DNA from: Marinobacter alexandrii
Lineage (GTDB): Bacteria; Pseudomonadota; Gammaproteobacteria; Pseudomonadales; Oleiphilaceae
Length of the DNA: 64,000 nucleotides
Direction: 5' to 3'
Assembly (NCBI RefSeq): GCF_005871205.1
Contig: NZ_SWKM01000017.1
Coordinates: 1 to 64,000, forward strand
A model generated the notes under the pieces. It did no database searches, had not been told where the DNA came from, and saw nothing but the letters and a program-made list of their open reading frames with translations. Positions 40,390 to 50,085 of this stretch are shown in pieces (the first letter of the stretch is position 1; every line of letters begins with the position of its first letter). The position numbers were made by a program, and so were the translations under genes.

Positions 40390-40611
40390 TACTATGCTCC
40401 GGGTCTGATCGCGCGAATGCGTAACGTGTACTGTCACTTCATCATACGAGCTGCCCACGTCAGCTTGTGTCAGAATTTGTCACCTTTTGTTTAGATCAGA
40501 CGCTGTTCACAGTTTAGCAGTTAGACACCACCGGATTGGCGAATGCCGTTCAGGCCTATAGAATCCATCTCCATATCCATGTTTCACCCCGACTCCAACG
40601 GACCCGACGCC

Positions 40612-41451
40612 ATGATTTCTGCTGAACTGTTACGCCAATCCCGAGTTGAAACTGTCGCCCAGAGCCTGCGTGAGGATATCGGCGACGGCGACATCACGGC
40701 TCAGCTGATTGCCGCGCATACCCAAAGCTCTGGCCGGGTCATCACCCGAGAGCACGCCACCGTGGCCGGCAGGGATTGGGTTAACGAAGTATTCCGTCAG
40801 GTAGATCCGAGCGTGGTTCTGGAGTGGCGGGTGAAAGACGGCGACAAGGTGGTGTCGGACCAGATTCTGTTCCAGATGCGCGGACCGGCCCGCAGCCTGC
40901 TGACCGCCGAACGCGCAGCACTGAACTGGTTGCAGACCCTTTCTGGCGTAGCCACCGTTTGCACCAGTTATGCTGACAAGGTCGCGCACACCAATGTGCG
41001 CCTTCTGGATACCCGCAAGACTCTGCCTGGCCTGCGCCTGGCTCTGAAATACGCGGTTACCTGCGGCGGCTGTTTCAACCATCGGATTGGTTTGTGGGAC
41101 GCCTTCCTGATCAAGGAAAACCACATCTCGGCCTGCGGCTCCATCGCCAAGGCGGTGGCGGAGGCGCGGCGCATTGCGCCGGGTCGGCCGGTGGAAGTGG
41201 AAACGGAAAACATGGACGAACTGGAACAGGCACTGGCAGCCGGTGCCGATGTGATTATGCTGGATGAATTTTCACTGGCCGACATGCGGACGGCGGTCGC
41301 CCTCACCGCCGGTCGGGCACGACTGGAAGCCTCCGGGGGCATCAACGAGCAGACCCTGGTGCCGGTGGCAGAAACCGGGGTGGACTACATTTCGATCGGC
41401 GCCCTGACCAAAGACATCAAGGCTATCGATCTTTCTATGCGCCTGGACTGA
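40612..41451 (+). CDS. nadC: Nicotinate-nucleotide pyrophosphorylase (quinolinate PRTase)
   Basis: 279 residues. Makes nicotinate mononucleotide from quinolinate and PRPP in NAD synthesis. VAQSLREDIGDGDITAQLI is the N-terminal signature, LLDTRKTLPGLRLALKYAVTCGGCFNHRIGLWD the substrate-binding block and LKENHI-type IKENHIS a catalytic element. VEVETENMDELEQAL follows. An earlier ATG at 40543 gives 302 residues; 40612 gives the usual length but lacks a clear ribosome site. Confidence 0.95.
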   Translation: MISAELLRQSRVETVAQSLREDIGDGDITAQLIAAHTQSSGRVITREHATVAGRDWVNEVFRQVDPSVVLEWRVKDGDKVVSDQILFQMRGPARSLLTAERAALNWLQTLSGVATVCTSYADKVAHTNVRLLDTRKTLPGLRLALKYAVTCGGCFNHRIGLWDAFLIKENHISACGSIAKAVAEARRIAPGRPVEVETENMDELEQALAAGADVIMLDEFSLADMRTAVALTAGRARLEASGGINEQTLVPVAETGVDYISIGALTKDIKAIDLSMRLD

Positions 41452-41472
41452 CCGGTTACGCGTCGGGACTGA

Positions 41473-41808
41473 TCAGCCTCTGGACAGAAGCTGATCGATT
41501 TCCTCAAGGGCCTGAATCAGGCTCTGACCAGACTCCGGACGACCGCGAAAATGCTCTTCGGCCATGGGAGCCATGCCGGAAACTGCCGGTAAAGGGTGCC
41601 TCTCTTCGATGATCACCTTCATCCGTGCCACAAACACAAACTGCAGCCACTGGGTAAATTCCAGGGTATCGATACAGAATGGCTGGGTACTCTGTAACGC
41701 CTCGGACGACGGCCTTTCGGCCTCCCACAGGCCCAGCTGTCGCAGCTCCATCTCGATCCGTAGCAGGCTGTCGGCAACCAGCCCTATGTGGTCTTGCGGT
41801 TCGGTCAT
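41473..41808 (-). CDS. YqcC family protein
   Basis: 111 residues, helical. LRIEMELRQLGLWEAERPSSEALQSTQPF then FCIDTLEFTQWLQFVFVARM matches YqcC/DUF446, small cytoplasmic proteins of unknown role often near truC. No truC is next to it here. It follows a parA-like gene on the same strand by 12 bases. Confidence 0.85.
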   Translation of the reverse strand: MTEPQDHIGLVADSLLRIEMELRQLGLWEAERPSSEALQSTQPFCIDTLEFTQWLQFVFVARMKVIIEERHPLPAVSGMAPMAEEHFRGRPESGQSLIQALEEIDQLLSRG

Positions 41809-41820
41809 GGCGGGTCTTCT

Positions 41821-42618
41821 CTAATCAGCCAGTGGCGCCAGTTCCACCTTCTCGCCGTGCAGTACACTGAACAGGTCTTCGTACTGGCGAGTCAGGGTGT
41901 GCTTGGGCGCCATGTGAATGAGTGGCTGACGGCTCTGGTGTGACTCTTTCATCTTGACCGAGCTCGACAGGCGTACCGGAAGAACCGGTAGGCCTTCTTC
42001 CGTCAACTCACGAACCAGCTGCTTGGGCAGGCTGGCGCGGGGCTGGAACTGGTTGGCAACAATGCCTTCCACCACCAGGTCTTCGTTATGATCTTCCTGC
42101 AGATCACGGATCTCGTTCAGGATGTTGTACAGTGCCTGACGCGAGAAATCGTCGCAATCGAACGGAATCAGACAGCGTTGGGCGGCGATCAGCGCCGACC
42201 GGGTGTAAAAGTTCAGGGCCGGGGCGGTATCGATGTAGATCGCGTCAAAGCTTTCGCCCAGCTTCTTCAGTGCTTCGCGCAGCTTGTAGATCTTATGCTT
42301 GGCCTCAAGCTTTCGCTCCAGGAAATCCAGCTCCGGGCTGGACGGCATCACGAACAGGTTGTCAAAGGGCGAAGCGTGCACGAATTCGTCCGGGCGGCGG
42401 TTAAAGACTGTGAACGCTACCGTCTGTTCCAGCATGTCAGCGACGGTATCCCGGAGCTCACTGGCGGGCTTGCCCAGCAGGTAGTGGGTGGAGTTGCCCT
42501 GGGGATCCAGATCCACCACCAGCGTCCGCTTGCCACGGGCTGCACTGATCGCAGCCAGATTGCAGGTGATACTGGATTTGCCAACGCCGCCTTTTTGATT
42601 GAATACAACCCGTCTCAT
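41821..42618 (-). CDS. Orphan ParA family ATPase
   Basis: 265 residues. Deviant Walker A NQKGGVGKSSITCNLAA at the N-terminus, DLDPQGNSTHYLLG, and IYIDTAPALNFYT (Walker B). No N-terminal helix-turn-helix and no adjacent parB, so not a canonical chromosome partition pair. ParA homologues of this type position cargo such as chemosensory arrays or act with unknown adaptors. In this cluster it follows hda by 45 bases. The cargo is unknown. Confidence 0.9.
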   Translation of the reverse strand: MRRVVFNQKGGVGKSSITCNLAAISAARGKRTLVVDLDPQGNSTHYLLGKPASELRDTVADMLEQTVAFTVFNRRPDEFVHASPFDNLFVMPSSPELDFLERKLEAKHKIYKLREALKKLGESFDAIYIDTAPALNFYTRSALIAAQRCLIPFDCDDFSRQALYNILNEIRDLQEDHNEDLVVEGIVANQFQPRASLPKQLVRELTEEGLPVLPVRLSSSVKMKESHQSRQPLIHMAPKHTLTRQYEDLFSVLHGEKVELAPLAD

Positions 42619-42663
42619 CTAATCTCTCCCTTGCACGCTTTGTAATTGTGGGCGAACTTCCGT

Positions 42664-43362
42664 TTACCAACCCATCACGGTCTTCACGAACGGAATGGTC
42701 AGCCTGCGCTGAGCCTGAAGCGAATTCTCATCCAGAGTGTCCAGAATTGCCAGCAAATCTCCCAGCCGGCGCGGTGCGCGCCGCATGATAAAGGTAGCAA
42801 CGTCGTCCCCGATGACCAGGCCGCGCTGTTCGGCCCGGGCCATAAGGATGCGCAGTCGGTCATCATCGCGATAAATGCCGAGCTGGATCAACAGTCCATG
42901 GGACAGTCTGGACACCAGATCAGGGAGCTTGAACGGCGCCGCAGTCGGCACCTCAGACAGGCTCACGATGAGTAGCCCACCGCGATCCTGGACCCGATTG
43001 TAAAGATGAAAAACCGCCTCTTCCCAAGCCGCCTGACCAGCAATGCGGTCAAGGTCGTCAAGGCAGATGACGTCGGCGCCGTCGAGCCCGGCCAGAGCCT
43101 CGGGGCCGAAAGGCTCCAATTCGGCAATGCTGATGCACACAGCCAGGGTACCCCTGTGCTCGGCATCGTGGCAGGCAGCCTGCAGCAGATGGCTTTTGCC
43201 GGTATCGGAATCGCCGCAGATGACCACCACGGGAATTCCCCGGGGCTGGCTGCATACCGCCTTCAAACGTGAGGCGGCATCGGCGTTGCGATCGCCGTGG
43301 AAGTTACCGAAGCGGGCATCGTCCCGGAGTTTGATACCTAAGGGTAGCTGCGAAGCACTCAC
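42664..43362 (-). CDS. hda: DnaA regulatory inactivator Hda
   Basis: 232 residues. DnaA-like AAA+ protein that stimulates ATP hydrolysis by DnaA when bound to the clamp. The N-terminal SQLPLGIKL is the clamp-binding peptide. DARFGNFHGDRNADA follows, then Walker A GDSDTGKSHLLQ, Walker B VICLDDLDRIAG and the sensor-2 region (APRRLGDLLAIL) with the arginine. Start GTG at 43362, overlapping the TGA of the upstream gene (GTGA); the longer frame to 43467 is a shadow. Confidence 0.93.
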   Translation of the reverse strand: MSASQLPLGIKLRDDARFGNFHGDRNADAASRLKAVCSQPRGIPVVVICGDSDTGKSHLLQAACHDAEHRGTLAVCISIAELEPFGPEALAGLDGADVICLDDLDRIAGQAAWEEAVFHLYNRVQDRGGLLIVSLSEVPTAAPFKLPDLVSRLSHGLLIQLGIYRDDDRLRILMARAEQRGLVIGDDVATFIMRRAPRRLGDLLAILDTLDENSLQAQRRLTIPFVKTVMGW

Positions 43363-43919
43363 GAGCGCCTGGCCCTCCAGGCCCGCAGGCCCCACACCAG
43401 CAGGTAGTGTCCGCCGCTGAAGATGGCCGAAATGGCCACCATCAGTATGCCCACGTCCATGACCCACGGCTGCATCGGCAGCCCCGCCAACAGGACTATG
43501 ATCGCCAGCACCACCAGAATCTGGATGAAGGTATTCAGTTTGCCCGGAAGACTGGGCTCCATATCAAAGCGTCCGATACCGTAGTGATAAGCCAGGGCTC
43601 CGCCAACAATAAGCAGATCGCGACCAAGCACCAGAATGAATAACCAGACCGGCAACACCTCGGTCAGCGTGAGCATAAGATAAGCGGTCAGCAACAGGGC
43701 CTTGTCCGCCAGTGGGTCGGCCACCGCGCCAAACCTTGAGCGCCAGTTGAAGTGCCGTGCCAAGAAGCCGTCAAAGGCATCGGTAGCGGCCGCCACAACA
43801 AATATCAGTAGCGCGAGCCGATAATTTTCGGTCAACAGGCCGCTGGCAAAGGGAGCAATCAGCAGGATGCGCAAAAACGTCAGGGCATTGGGAATCCAGC
43901 GCCAGCGTTCCAAACTCAC
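43359..43919 (-). CDS. CDP-alcohol phosphatidyltransferase
   Basis: 186 residues with about five membrane helices. The family motif is complete: D-A-F-D-G-F-L-A-R...G-A-V-A-D-P-L-A-D (about residues 46-70), i.e. D-x2-DG-x2-AR-x8/9-G-x3-D-x3-D. It makes a phospholipid from CDP-diacylglycerol and an alcohol, often glycerol-3-phosphate (PgsA-like); the specific alcohol is not settled by sequence. Upstream of hda with a 4-base overlap. Confidence 0.88.
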   Translation of the reverse strand: MSLERWRWIPNALTFLRILLIAPFASGLLTENYRLALLIFVVAAATDAFDGFLARHFNWRSRFGAVADPLADKALLLTAYLMLTLTEVLPVWLFILVLGRDLLIVGGALAYHYGIGRFDMEPSLPGKLNTFIQILVVLAIIVLLAGLPMQPWVMDVGILMVAISAIFSGGHYLLVWGLRAWRARRS

Positions 43920-43940
43920 AAGGCTCCCTCCGGTAACGCC

Positions 43941-45311
43941 TTACTCTTCAACACCCTTTCCAACACCTTCTCGACTACCATTAGTGATAGCGGGCGTTGA
44001 CTGCCACCGATAATACAGCACCTGATACAGGGATTCGAACGCTTGTTCGGCCTCCTGTTTATCCACCGGCATGGGCTGGTAGGTAAACATCGACTGACCG
44101 GCCTCCTCACTGCCACCTTCAGGCTGATTACTGGCTTCGCCGCCCTGCTCCGCCTGGGCGGCCACAGCTTGACCCGAACCTGACTCGGCTGTCGGTTCTG
44201 GTGCTGCCGTCGCCGGCTCAGTAGAGGCTGTGGCCAGTTCGCTCGACCCGGATTCCAGCGGCACGAAACGGGGGTCCAGTGCAATGTATTCCTTGAGCTG
44301 ATCCAGTTCGCCCGAGAAAGCAACACGAAGCGTCAGCTGATCGCCCTTGACCCGTGAGGCACCGGCACTGAGTACCGGGGTCAGACCTTCGAGTACCTTG
44401 GTGATCTTGCCATAGTCCGCAAGAGAGGAAGCGCCCTTCAGCACAATATCCACTTGGGGCGATTCCGCCACCTTACCCGCGGCCACGGCATAGCGATCCG
44501 CGTAACGCTCGGCCCAGCGATTGATGACGGTTTGCGCCAGGGCCTCGGGGGTGTCAGCAGTGACCGACTCTTCGCCAGCGTCCATGGCCATGCCATCAAA
44601 AACCCAGCCCGCGCGCCACTGGCCGCCACTGCGATTCACCCGCACCAGCGCCATGACATCCTGATCCAGGTCGTCCGAGACGCTGCGGATGCGATTCACA
44701 AACTGGCCCCACAGATCCGACAACAGTTCCCGGTCGCCGCTGAACTTTGCAGGCGGCAGAGCCACCGGAAGCCCGCGTTCCTCGGCGGCCTCGTCAAACG
44801 CCTGCTGCCAGATTGCGGAAACCTGGCGGCTGGTACCGGTGCCGGACGCCTGTTCGGTAATCAGTGTTCGCGTCCCGCGGTCTTCCACAGCAACCCAGGC
44901 CAGCGTCAGGGGGCGATTAGCGCCCCACACCGGCGCGTTGATTGACGCCAGGGCCCGGTTAACGCCTACGGCGCCAAAAGCCATACGCAGCCGGTTTTCG
45001 CCGGTTTCACCACGCAGGTATTGGTAGGAAAGGAGCAACGACTCCGCGTCGGCAAGCAGCGCCTCAACACCTCCCTGCTCCAACACCTCCCGGGTGCCGG
45101 ACACTCGCACAAAGACCCGCGCCAGGCCATCGGCGTAGCCCACCGCCAGCTCGCTTGGGGAGGAGCCTGCCACCGGCACCTCCACGGAATAAAGTCCTGA
45201 CACAGTCACCGCCGAGGCGGGGGCGCACAGAGACGCAACCATGAGCCCCAACAATGCAAGCCACGCTGCCGGTCCGGACTGGCGTGCCGATTTTCGTCCT
45301 GATACTGACAT
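43941..45311 (-). CDS. DUF2066 domain exported protein
   Basis: 456 residues. Sec signal peptide (about 1-35, AAWLALLGLMVASLCAPASA). The mature part begins VTVSGLYSVEVPVAGSSPSELAVGYADGLARVFVRVSG, the DUF2066 signature. The C-terminal third has a Ser/Glu/Gln-rich low-complexity linker (about 375-425). Usually encoded just before purM, or divergent from it as here, with no known function. Start at 45311; the upstream frame to 45425 lacks support. Confidence 0.85.
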   Translation of the reverse strand: MSVSGRKSARQSGPAAWLALLGLMVASLCAPASAVTVSGLYSVEVPVAGSSPSELAVGYADGLARVFVRVSGTREVLEQGGVEALLADAESLLLSYQYLRGETGENRLRMAFGAVGVNRALASINAPVWGANRPLTLAWVAVEDRGTRTLITEQASGTGTSRQVSAIWQQAFDEAAEERGLPVALPPAKFSGDRELLSDLWGQFVNRIRSVSDDLDQDVMALVRVNRSGGQWRAGWVFDGMAMDAGEESVTADTPEALAQTVINRWAERYADRYAVAAGKVAESPQVDIVLKGASSLADYGKITKVLEGLTPVLSAGASRVKGDQLTLRVAFSGELDQLKEYIALDPRFVPLESGSSELATASTEPATAAPEPTAESGSGQAVAAQAEQGGEASNQPEGGSEEAGQSMFTYQPMPVDKQEAEQAFESLYQVLYYRWQSTPAITNGSREGVGKGVEE

Positions 45312-45524
45312 GAAACACCCTGCAGTTCGCATGAATGGCGCATAGGATACACCATGGCCAGAAGTGTGAGTAGCAGCCCTGGGTTTCATAAAAGCAATAA
45401 TGCCAAAGCCTTGCCCGCTTGCCACTCTGCCCCAGACGCCATAGGGGGAATAACAGGTTGGAGCGCCTCACCTCACCTGTTAAAATCCGCCGCCTTACCC
45501 ATTGGCCAACGGTGAAAGCACACC

Positions 45525-46589
45525 ATGAGCGAACAGAAGCCCTCCCTGACCTACCGCGATGCCGGCGTTGACATTGACGCAGGCAACGAACTTGTAAACC
45601 GCATCAAGCAGACTGCCGCGCGCACCAAGCGTCCGGAGGTGCTAGGCGGCCTGGGCGGGTTTGGCGCCATGGTCTCCATCCCTGCTGGATACAAGGAACC
45701 AGTCCTGGTGTCCGGAACCGATGGAGTGGGTACAAAGCTGCGCTTAGCCATGCAACTGGAAAAGCACGACAGCATCGGCATTGATCTGGTGGCCATGTGT
45801 GTGAACGACCTGATCGTAGGTGGTGCCGAACCGCTGTTTTTCCTGGACTACTACGCCACCGGCAAACTCAACGTCGACGTAGCGACCCAGGTAGTGGAAG
45901 GCATTGGCGAGGGCTGTGAGCAGTCTGGCTGCGCCCTGGTAGGCGGTGAAACCGCAGAAATGCCGGGCATGTACGAAGGCGACGACTACGATTTGGCCGG
46001 CTTTTGCGTTGGTATCGCCGAACGCGCTGACATCATCGACGGCAGCCGGGTCCAGAACGGCGACGTACTGCTGGCGCTGGGCTCCTCTGGCCCACACTCC
46101 AACGGCTATTCGCTGATTCGCAAGATCATCGACGTCAGCAACGCCGATCTGGACCAGCCCATGGGCGACACCACCCTGGCCAACGCCCTGATGGCACCGA
46201 CCCGAATTTACGTAAAAAACCTGCTGCAGCTGATCCGTCAGGTGGATGTCCGCGCCATGTCTCACATCACCGGCGGCGGCCTGCCAGAGAATATTCCCCG
46301 GGTACTGCCAAACGGTAGCGTGGCGGCAATCGATACCGCCAGCTGGACCCTGCCCCCGGTATTTCAGTGGCTCAAGGAAGCCGGTGGTGTTGCTGACGAA
46401 GAAATGTACCGCACCTTCAACTGCGGCATTGGCATGATCGTCTGCGTTCCGGCCGATCAGAAAGACTTAACCCTGGACACCCTGAAAGCGCTGGGCGAAA
46501 ACGCCTGGCAGGTCGGCGTGGTTGAAAGCACAAGCGACCTTGATGAAGAACCGACTGTGCGCTATGCACCGGGAATGTTGTCGGCATGA
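45525..46589 (+). CDS. purM: Phosphoribosylformylglycinamidine cyclo-ligase
   Basis: 354 residues. Fifth step of purine synthesis: ATP-dependent closure of the aminoimidazole ring. The N-terminus SLTYRDAGVDIDAGNELV, GTDGVGTKLRLA, DLVAMCVNDLIVGGAEPLFFLDYYATG and GGETAEMPGMY are all family signatures. The C-terminal lobe has HITGGGLPENIPRVL. Overlaps purN by four bases (ATGA). Confidence 0.97.
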   Translation: MSEQKPSLTYRDAGVDIDAGNELVNRIKQTAARTKRPEVLGGLGGFGAMVSIPAGYKEPVLVSGTDGVGTKLRLAMQLEKHDSIGIDLVAMCVNDLIVGGAEPLFFLDYYATGKLNVDVATQVVEGIGEGCEQSGCALVGGETAEMPGMYEGDDYDLAGFCVGIAERADIIDGSRVQNGDVLLALGSSGPHSNGYSLIRKIIDVSNADLDQPMGDTTLANALMAPTRIYVKNLLQLIRQVDVRAMSHITGGGLPENIPRVLPNGSVAAIDTASWTLPPVFQWLKEAGGVADEEMYRTFNCGIGMIVCVPADQKDLTLDTLKALGENAWQVGVVESTSDLDEEPTVRYAPGMLSA

Positions 46590-47248
46590 ATGCAGATCAG
46601 CCCCCACTGCCCACCATCCTCGTGCTGGCTTCCGGCAGCGGCACCAATCTGCAGGCGCTGATTGAGGCCAGCCGGGAGCGGGATTTCCCGGGCCAGATCG
46701 GTGCGGTTGGCTGCAACCGGCCCAACGCTTTTGCACTGGAGCGCGCAGCCCAGGCCCACATCGAAACCTTCGTGGTGGACCACACCAAATACGACTCCCG
46801 GGAGGAGTTTGATGGTGCCCTGATGCAGGAGATTCGGCGCCACAACCCGGATCTGGTGGTGCTGGCCGGCTTTATGCGGATCCTGACCACGGACTTCGTG
46901 CGCGCCTTCCGCGGCAAGCTGCTCAACATCCACCCGTCTCTGCTGCCGAAATATACCGGACTGAACACCCACCAGAGAGCCCTGGATGCCGGCGACGCCC
47001 TGCACGGCGTGTCGGTGCACTTCGTCACCGAAGAGCTGGATGGCGGCCCTGTCATCGCCCAGGCAGAGGTTGCCGTGGCACCGGATGACACGGCCGAGAG
47101 TCTGGCGGAAAAAGTTCAGGAAAAGGAACACATCCTTTACCCGATCGTTGTGCGCTGGTTCTGCGAGGGTCGCATTCAGTTGGGCAGCGATTACGTCACC
47201 TTCGACGGTGAACTACTGAAAAAACCGATGCGGTTGCCTGATAACTGA
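46586..47248 (+). CDS. purN: Phosphoribosylglycinamide formyltransferase
   Basis: 220 residues. Formyl-THF-dependent GAR transformylase. LVLASGSGTNLQALIEA at the start, VVDHTKYDSREEFD, GFMRILTTDFV, and the catalytic block NIHPSLLPKYTGLNTHQRALDAG with the N-x-H...D triad (SVHFVTEELDGGPVIAQ). It follows purM directly; the pair is one operon. Confidence 0.97.
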   Translation: MNADQPPLPTILVLASGSGTNLQALIEASRERDFPGQIGAVGCNRPNAFALERAAQAHIETFVVDHTKYDSREEFDGALMQEIRRHNPDLVVLAGFMRILTTDFVRAFRGKLLNIHPSLLPKYTGLNTHQRALDAGDALHGVSVHFVTEELDGGPVIAQAEVAVAPDDTAESLAEKVQEKEHILYPIVVRWFCEGRIQLGSDYVTFDGELLKKPMRLPDN

Positions 47249-47337
47249 GTCGCACCCTGAACGGATTGTCATCTTGCACTATCGAGTAACCCGCTAAACT
47301 GTCGCCATAAAAGACAGCTTTTTCAGGGTTACCCGAT

Positions 47338-48120
47338 ATGCATTTGAATCGAACAACCACAAATTCTTCTATCAGCCGAACGGCCATCCTGCTGATCATT
47401 GGACTGCTCACGGCTCCCGCCCTGGCCAGCCAGCCTTCTACCGACACCCAGCTTACGGTTGACACCCAGCAACCCGGCGCCGAACTTGCCCCCTACGAAG
47501 TTACCTACACCGCGTCCATGGACAAGGGCGTCACCCTGAACGGCACTGCGAAGCGGATACTGACAAAACAAAATGGAAACGTCTGGCTGTACCGTACCGA
47601 TGTGGATTCATTCATCGCCAACATCGATGAATCCCTGATCCTGAAATGGGAAAATAACCAGGTTATCCCGCTGCGCTACCGTTACCGACTGTCGGGTTTT
47701 CTGATCAAGAATCGGAAACAGAGCATTGATTTTGACTGGGATGCCGGAGTCGCCACCGGCGAGGATGAGGGCAAGCCGTTCAAACTGGAGCTTCGCGAGG
47801 GCGCACTGGATCCGCTCGGGTTTCAACTGCAACTGAGCCAGGACATCAAATCCGGCAAGCGCGACATAACCTATCAGGTGATTGATGGCGACGATTACGA
47901 TGAGGACCGATTCGCCGTGCTCGATCAGGAACCCATGAAAACCAACAGGGGCTCCATCACCACTTTGAAGGCCGAGAAAGTGCGGGATGAAGGCTCCAAG
48001 CGCGAAACCCTGATGTGGTTCGCGCCGGAAGAAGACTTCCTGCTGGTGCGACTGCTCCAGACCGAACCCGATGGCAGTCGCTACGAACTCCGGCTCAACC
48101 GGTCAGACCTGGGCGGCTAG
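47338..48120 (+). CDS. DUF3108 exported protein
   Basis: 260 residues. Signal peptide (about 1-33, ILLIIGLLTAPALA). The mature domain LAPYEVTYTASMDKGVTLNGTAKRIL is a DUF3108 beta structure, and LSGFLIKNRKQSIDFDWDAG and LDPLGFQLQLSQDIKSGKRDITYQVIDGD are conserved blocks. DUF3108 genes commonly follow purN; role unknown, probably periplasmic. Its TAG stop overlaps the stop of avtA (shared CTAG). Confidence 0.85.
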   Translation: MHLNRTTTNSSISRTAILLIIGLLTAPALASQPSTDTQLTVDTQQPGAELAPYEVTYTASMDKGVTLNGTAKRILTKQNGNVWLYRTDVDSFIANIDESLILKWENNQVIPLRYRYRLSGFLIKNRKQSIDFDWDAGVATGEDEGKPFKLELREGALDPLGFQLQLSQDIKSGKRDITYQVIDGDDYDEDRFAVLDQEPMKTNRGSITTLKAEKVRDEGSKRETLMWFAPEEDFLLVRLLQTEPDGSRYELRLNRSDLGG

Positions 48121-49394
48121 GCGCTCTTCCCCGCTTCCGCCCAGACGACTTTGACCTCGTCAGCAATGATCCGGAGCCCCTCTGCTACCCGTTCGTCGTC
48201 CTGGGAGTAGGTAACCCGCAGGCATTCGTGCCGATGCCGCCAATCGTCCTCGGGCAGGCCCGGGAAGAAATAGTGACCGGACACCACCAGAACACCCCGC
48301 GCCTTCAGCCGCTCATACAGTTCCAGGCTGGTGATGGGCAGGTCCGGGAACCAGAGCCACAGGAACATGGCACCTTCCGGCTTGTGGATGTACCAGCGGC
48401 AGCTGTCCTCGCCCATGGCGTCACGGAACGCCGCCACGGCTTTCTCCATCTTCGCCTTGTAGAACGGGCATACCACGTCCCGGCTTAGTGACAGCAGGTC
48501 GCCAGAGCGAACCAATGGTTCCGCCAGCATGGCACCAAAACTGCCCGTGGCCAGGTTCATAATTGCATTCACCCCCGACAACGCCTTGATGACCGGTTTC
48601 GCGGCAATCACGATACCGGTTCGGGCGGCGGGCATGCCCAGCTTGGATAGGCTCAGGCAGAGAATAATCTGCTCATTCCAGGTCGGCTCGGCGTCTACAA
48701 ACAGCAGGTTTGGGAATGGCGTGCCGTAGGCGCCGTCAACGATCAGCGGCACATCGTGCTCGCGAGCGAGAACTTCCAGTCGCGCCAGTTCGTCGTCGGT
48801 GATCACGTTGCCGGTCGGATTAGTCGGCCGGGAAACACATATGGCGCCGGTTTCACCGGTCACTTCCACGGCGTCAAAATCGACCCGGTACTTGAACTCG
48901 TGAGCATCGGTGAAGGAAATGTCAGGCTGAACGGCATGGAACAGGCCCGGCTCGATACCGGCATCGGCGTAACCGATGTACTCCGGCGCCAGGGGCAAGA
49001 GAATGTGCTTGTGCTGCCCGTTACCATAGTCACCGCCGAACATGTTGAACAACATGAAGAAGGCCGCCTGGCTGCCGTTGGTCAGGGCTATGTTCTCAGG
49101 CTCCAGATCCCAGCCATACTCTTGGCGGAGCAGCTCCGCCAGCGCAGCAATGAACTGTTTCTCGCCCTGGGGCGGATCGTAAACCCCGACCAATCGCCGG
49201 ACGTCGGATTCGCTCTGGCTGATGTTGGCCAGAATTTCCTGCACGCGCTCCTGGATTTCCGGTATGTGCCCGGGGTTGCCGCCCCCCATCATGATCATGT
49301 CGTCGCCGGACGCCATGGCGTTGCCTAGGTCGTCCATCAGTGAGGTTATGCCGGCATCGGCGGTGAACTTGCGACCAAATGCAGAGAGCTTCAT
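48117..49394 (-). CDS. avtA: Valine-pyruvate aminotransferase
   Basis: 425 residues. Fold-type I PLP enzyme; AvtA exchanges amino groups between valine and pyruvate. MKLSAFGRKFTADAGITSLMDDLG is the AvtA-specific start. GGGNPGHIPE, YDPPQGEKQFIAALAEL, NGSQAAFFMLFNMFGG, and the PLP lysine in LSLSKLGMPAARTGIV follow. Seven codons of extra frame to 49415 are ignored. Convergent with the DUF3108 gene. Confidence 0.92.
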   Translation of the reverse strand: MKLSAFGRKFTADAGITSLMDDLGNAMASGDDMIMMGGGNPGHIPEIQERVQEILANISQSESDVRRLVGVYDPPQGEKQFIAALAELLRQEYGWDLEPENIALTNGSQAAFFMLFNMFGGDYGNGQHKHILLPLAPEYIGYADAGIEPGLFHAVQPDISFTDAHEFKYRVDFDAVEVTGETGAICVSRPTNPTGNVITDDELARLEVLAREHDVPLIVDGAYGTPFPNLLFVDAEPTWNEQIILCLSLSKLGMPAARTGIVIAAKPVIKALSGVNAIMNLATGSFGAMLAEPLVRSGDLLSLSRDVVCPFYKAKMEKAVAAFRDAMGEDSCRWYIHKPEGAMFLWLWFPDLPITSLELYERLKARGVLVVSGHYFFPGLPEDDWRHRHECLRVTYSQDDERVAEGLRIIADEVKVVWAEAGKSA

Positions 49395-49485
49395 GGCGTA
49401 AAATCCGTTATGCACACCCGGTAAATTTATCGTTCTGTGGCAGCGACAGTCTAGCCGCTCTTTTGGCGAGCGGCTTGCTGTGCCG

Positions 49486-50085
49486 TTATTCGGTCAGGGA
49501 AATTCCAAGATTGCTGACGCCGTCGTTGGCAGCGTCGATGCGGAGGCCTTCGGTAAACTGCTGCGTGGGTGTGCGCTGACGCTTCAGGGCCAGCACCAGA
49601 TCACGCTGAAAGGCTTTATCTTCTTTCATCAACGGGTGCACCTCCAGCAGGCGCACCAGTCCGTCTTCATCGAGCTCGTCGCCCTCGGACATCTCTATGA
49701 AGCTCATCACCGTGCCGGTGGCCATCTGGGAGGCCTCGGTGGCGCGATGCTTGGCCGGGTTCAGACGATTCAGCAGGGCCTGTTCCAGCAGCTGGCAGAA
49801 ATCGAAGGCCGGGTACACGCCATAGGCGTCGTAGGCTTCCACATCCGGAGACAGGGCTTCAAGCTTGGCCAAGAGCTGGGGAATGGCGGATTCCGCGACA
49901 TCCTCTTGCAGCATGCCCCAGCCCTGATCCAGCATCTGCCGCATCTTGGCGCCGGTTTTCAGGCCAACGGCATCAGCAAACAGGGCGTAGTTGGGGAATG
50001 AGCGCTCGGCGAGCGACAGTAGGAAGGCGCATTCGCGCCATCCCTGCAGCTGGGAAACGGCTTTTAAAAACTGGTTGGCGTTCAT
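49486..50085 (-). CDS. YjaG (DUF416) family protein
   Basis: 199 residues from MNANQFLKAVSQLQGW, helical and cytoplasmic. CAFLLSLAERSFPNYALFAD and VYPAFDFCQLLEQALLNRLNP are DUF416 blocks. The family has no known function. The start overlaps the stop of dcd (ATGA). Frame beyond 50085 lies inside dcd and is a shadow. Confidence 0.88.
   Translation of the reverse strand: MNANQFLKAVSQLQGWRECAFLLSLAERSFPNYALFADAVGLKTGAKMRQMLDQGWGMLQEDVAESAIPQLLAKLEALSPDVEAYDAYGVYPAFDFCQLLEQALLNRLNPAKHRATEASQMATGTVMSFIEMSEGDELDEDGLVRLLEVHPLMKEDKAFQRDLVLALKRQRTPTQQFTEGLRIDAANDGVSNLGISLTE

Noticed and set aside
49451..49473. Terminator between the YjaG-type gene and avtA
   Set aside because: A hairpin AGCCGCTC/GAGCGGCT exists but lacks a T-run on the transcribed strand, so I do not call it a terminator.
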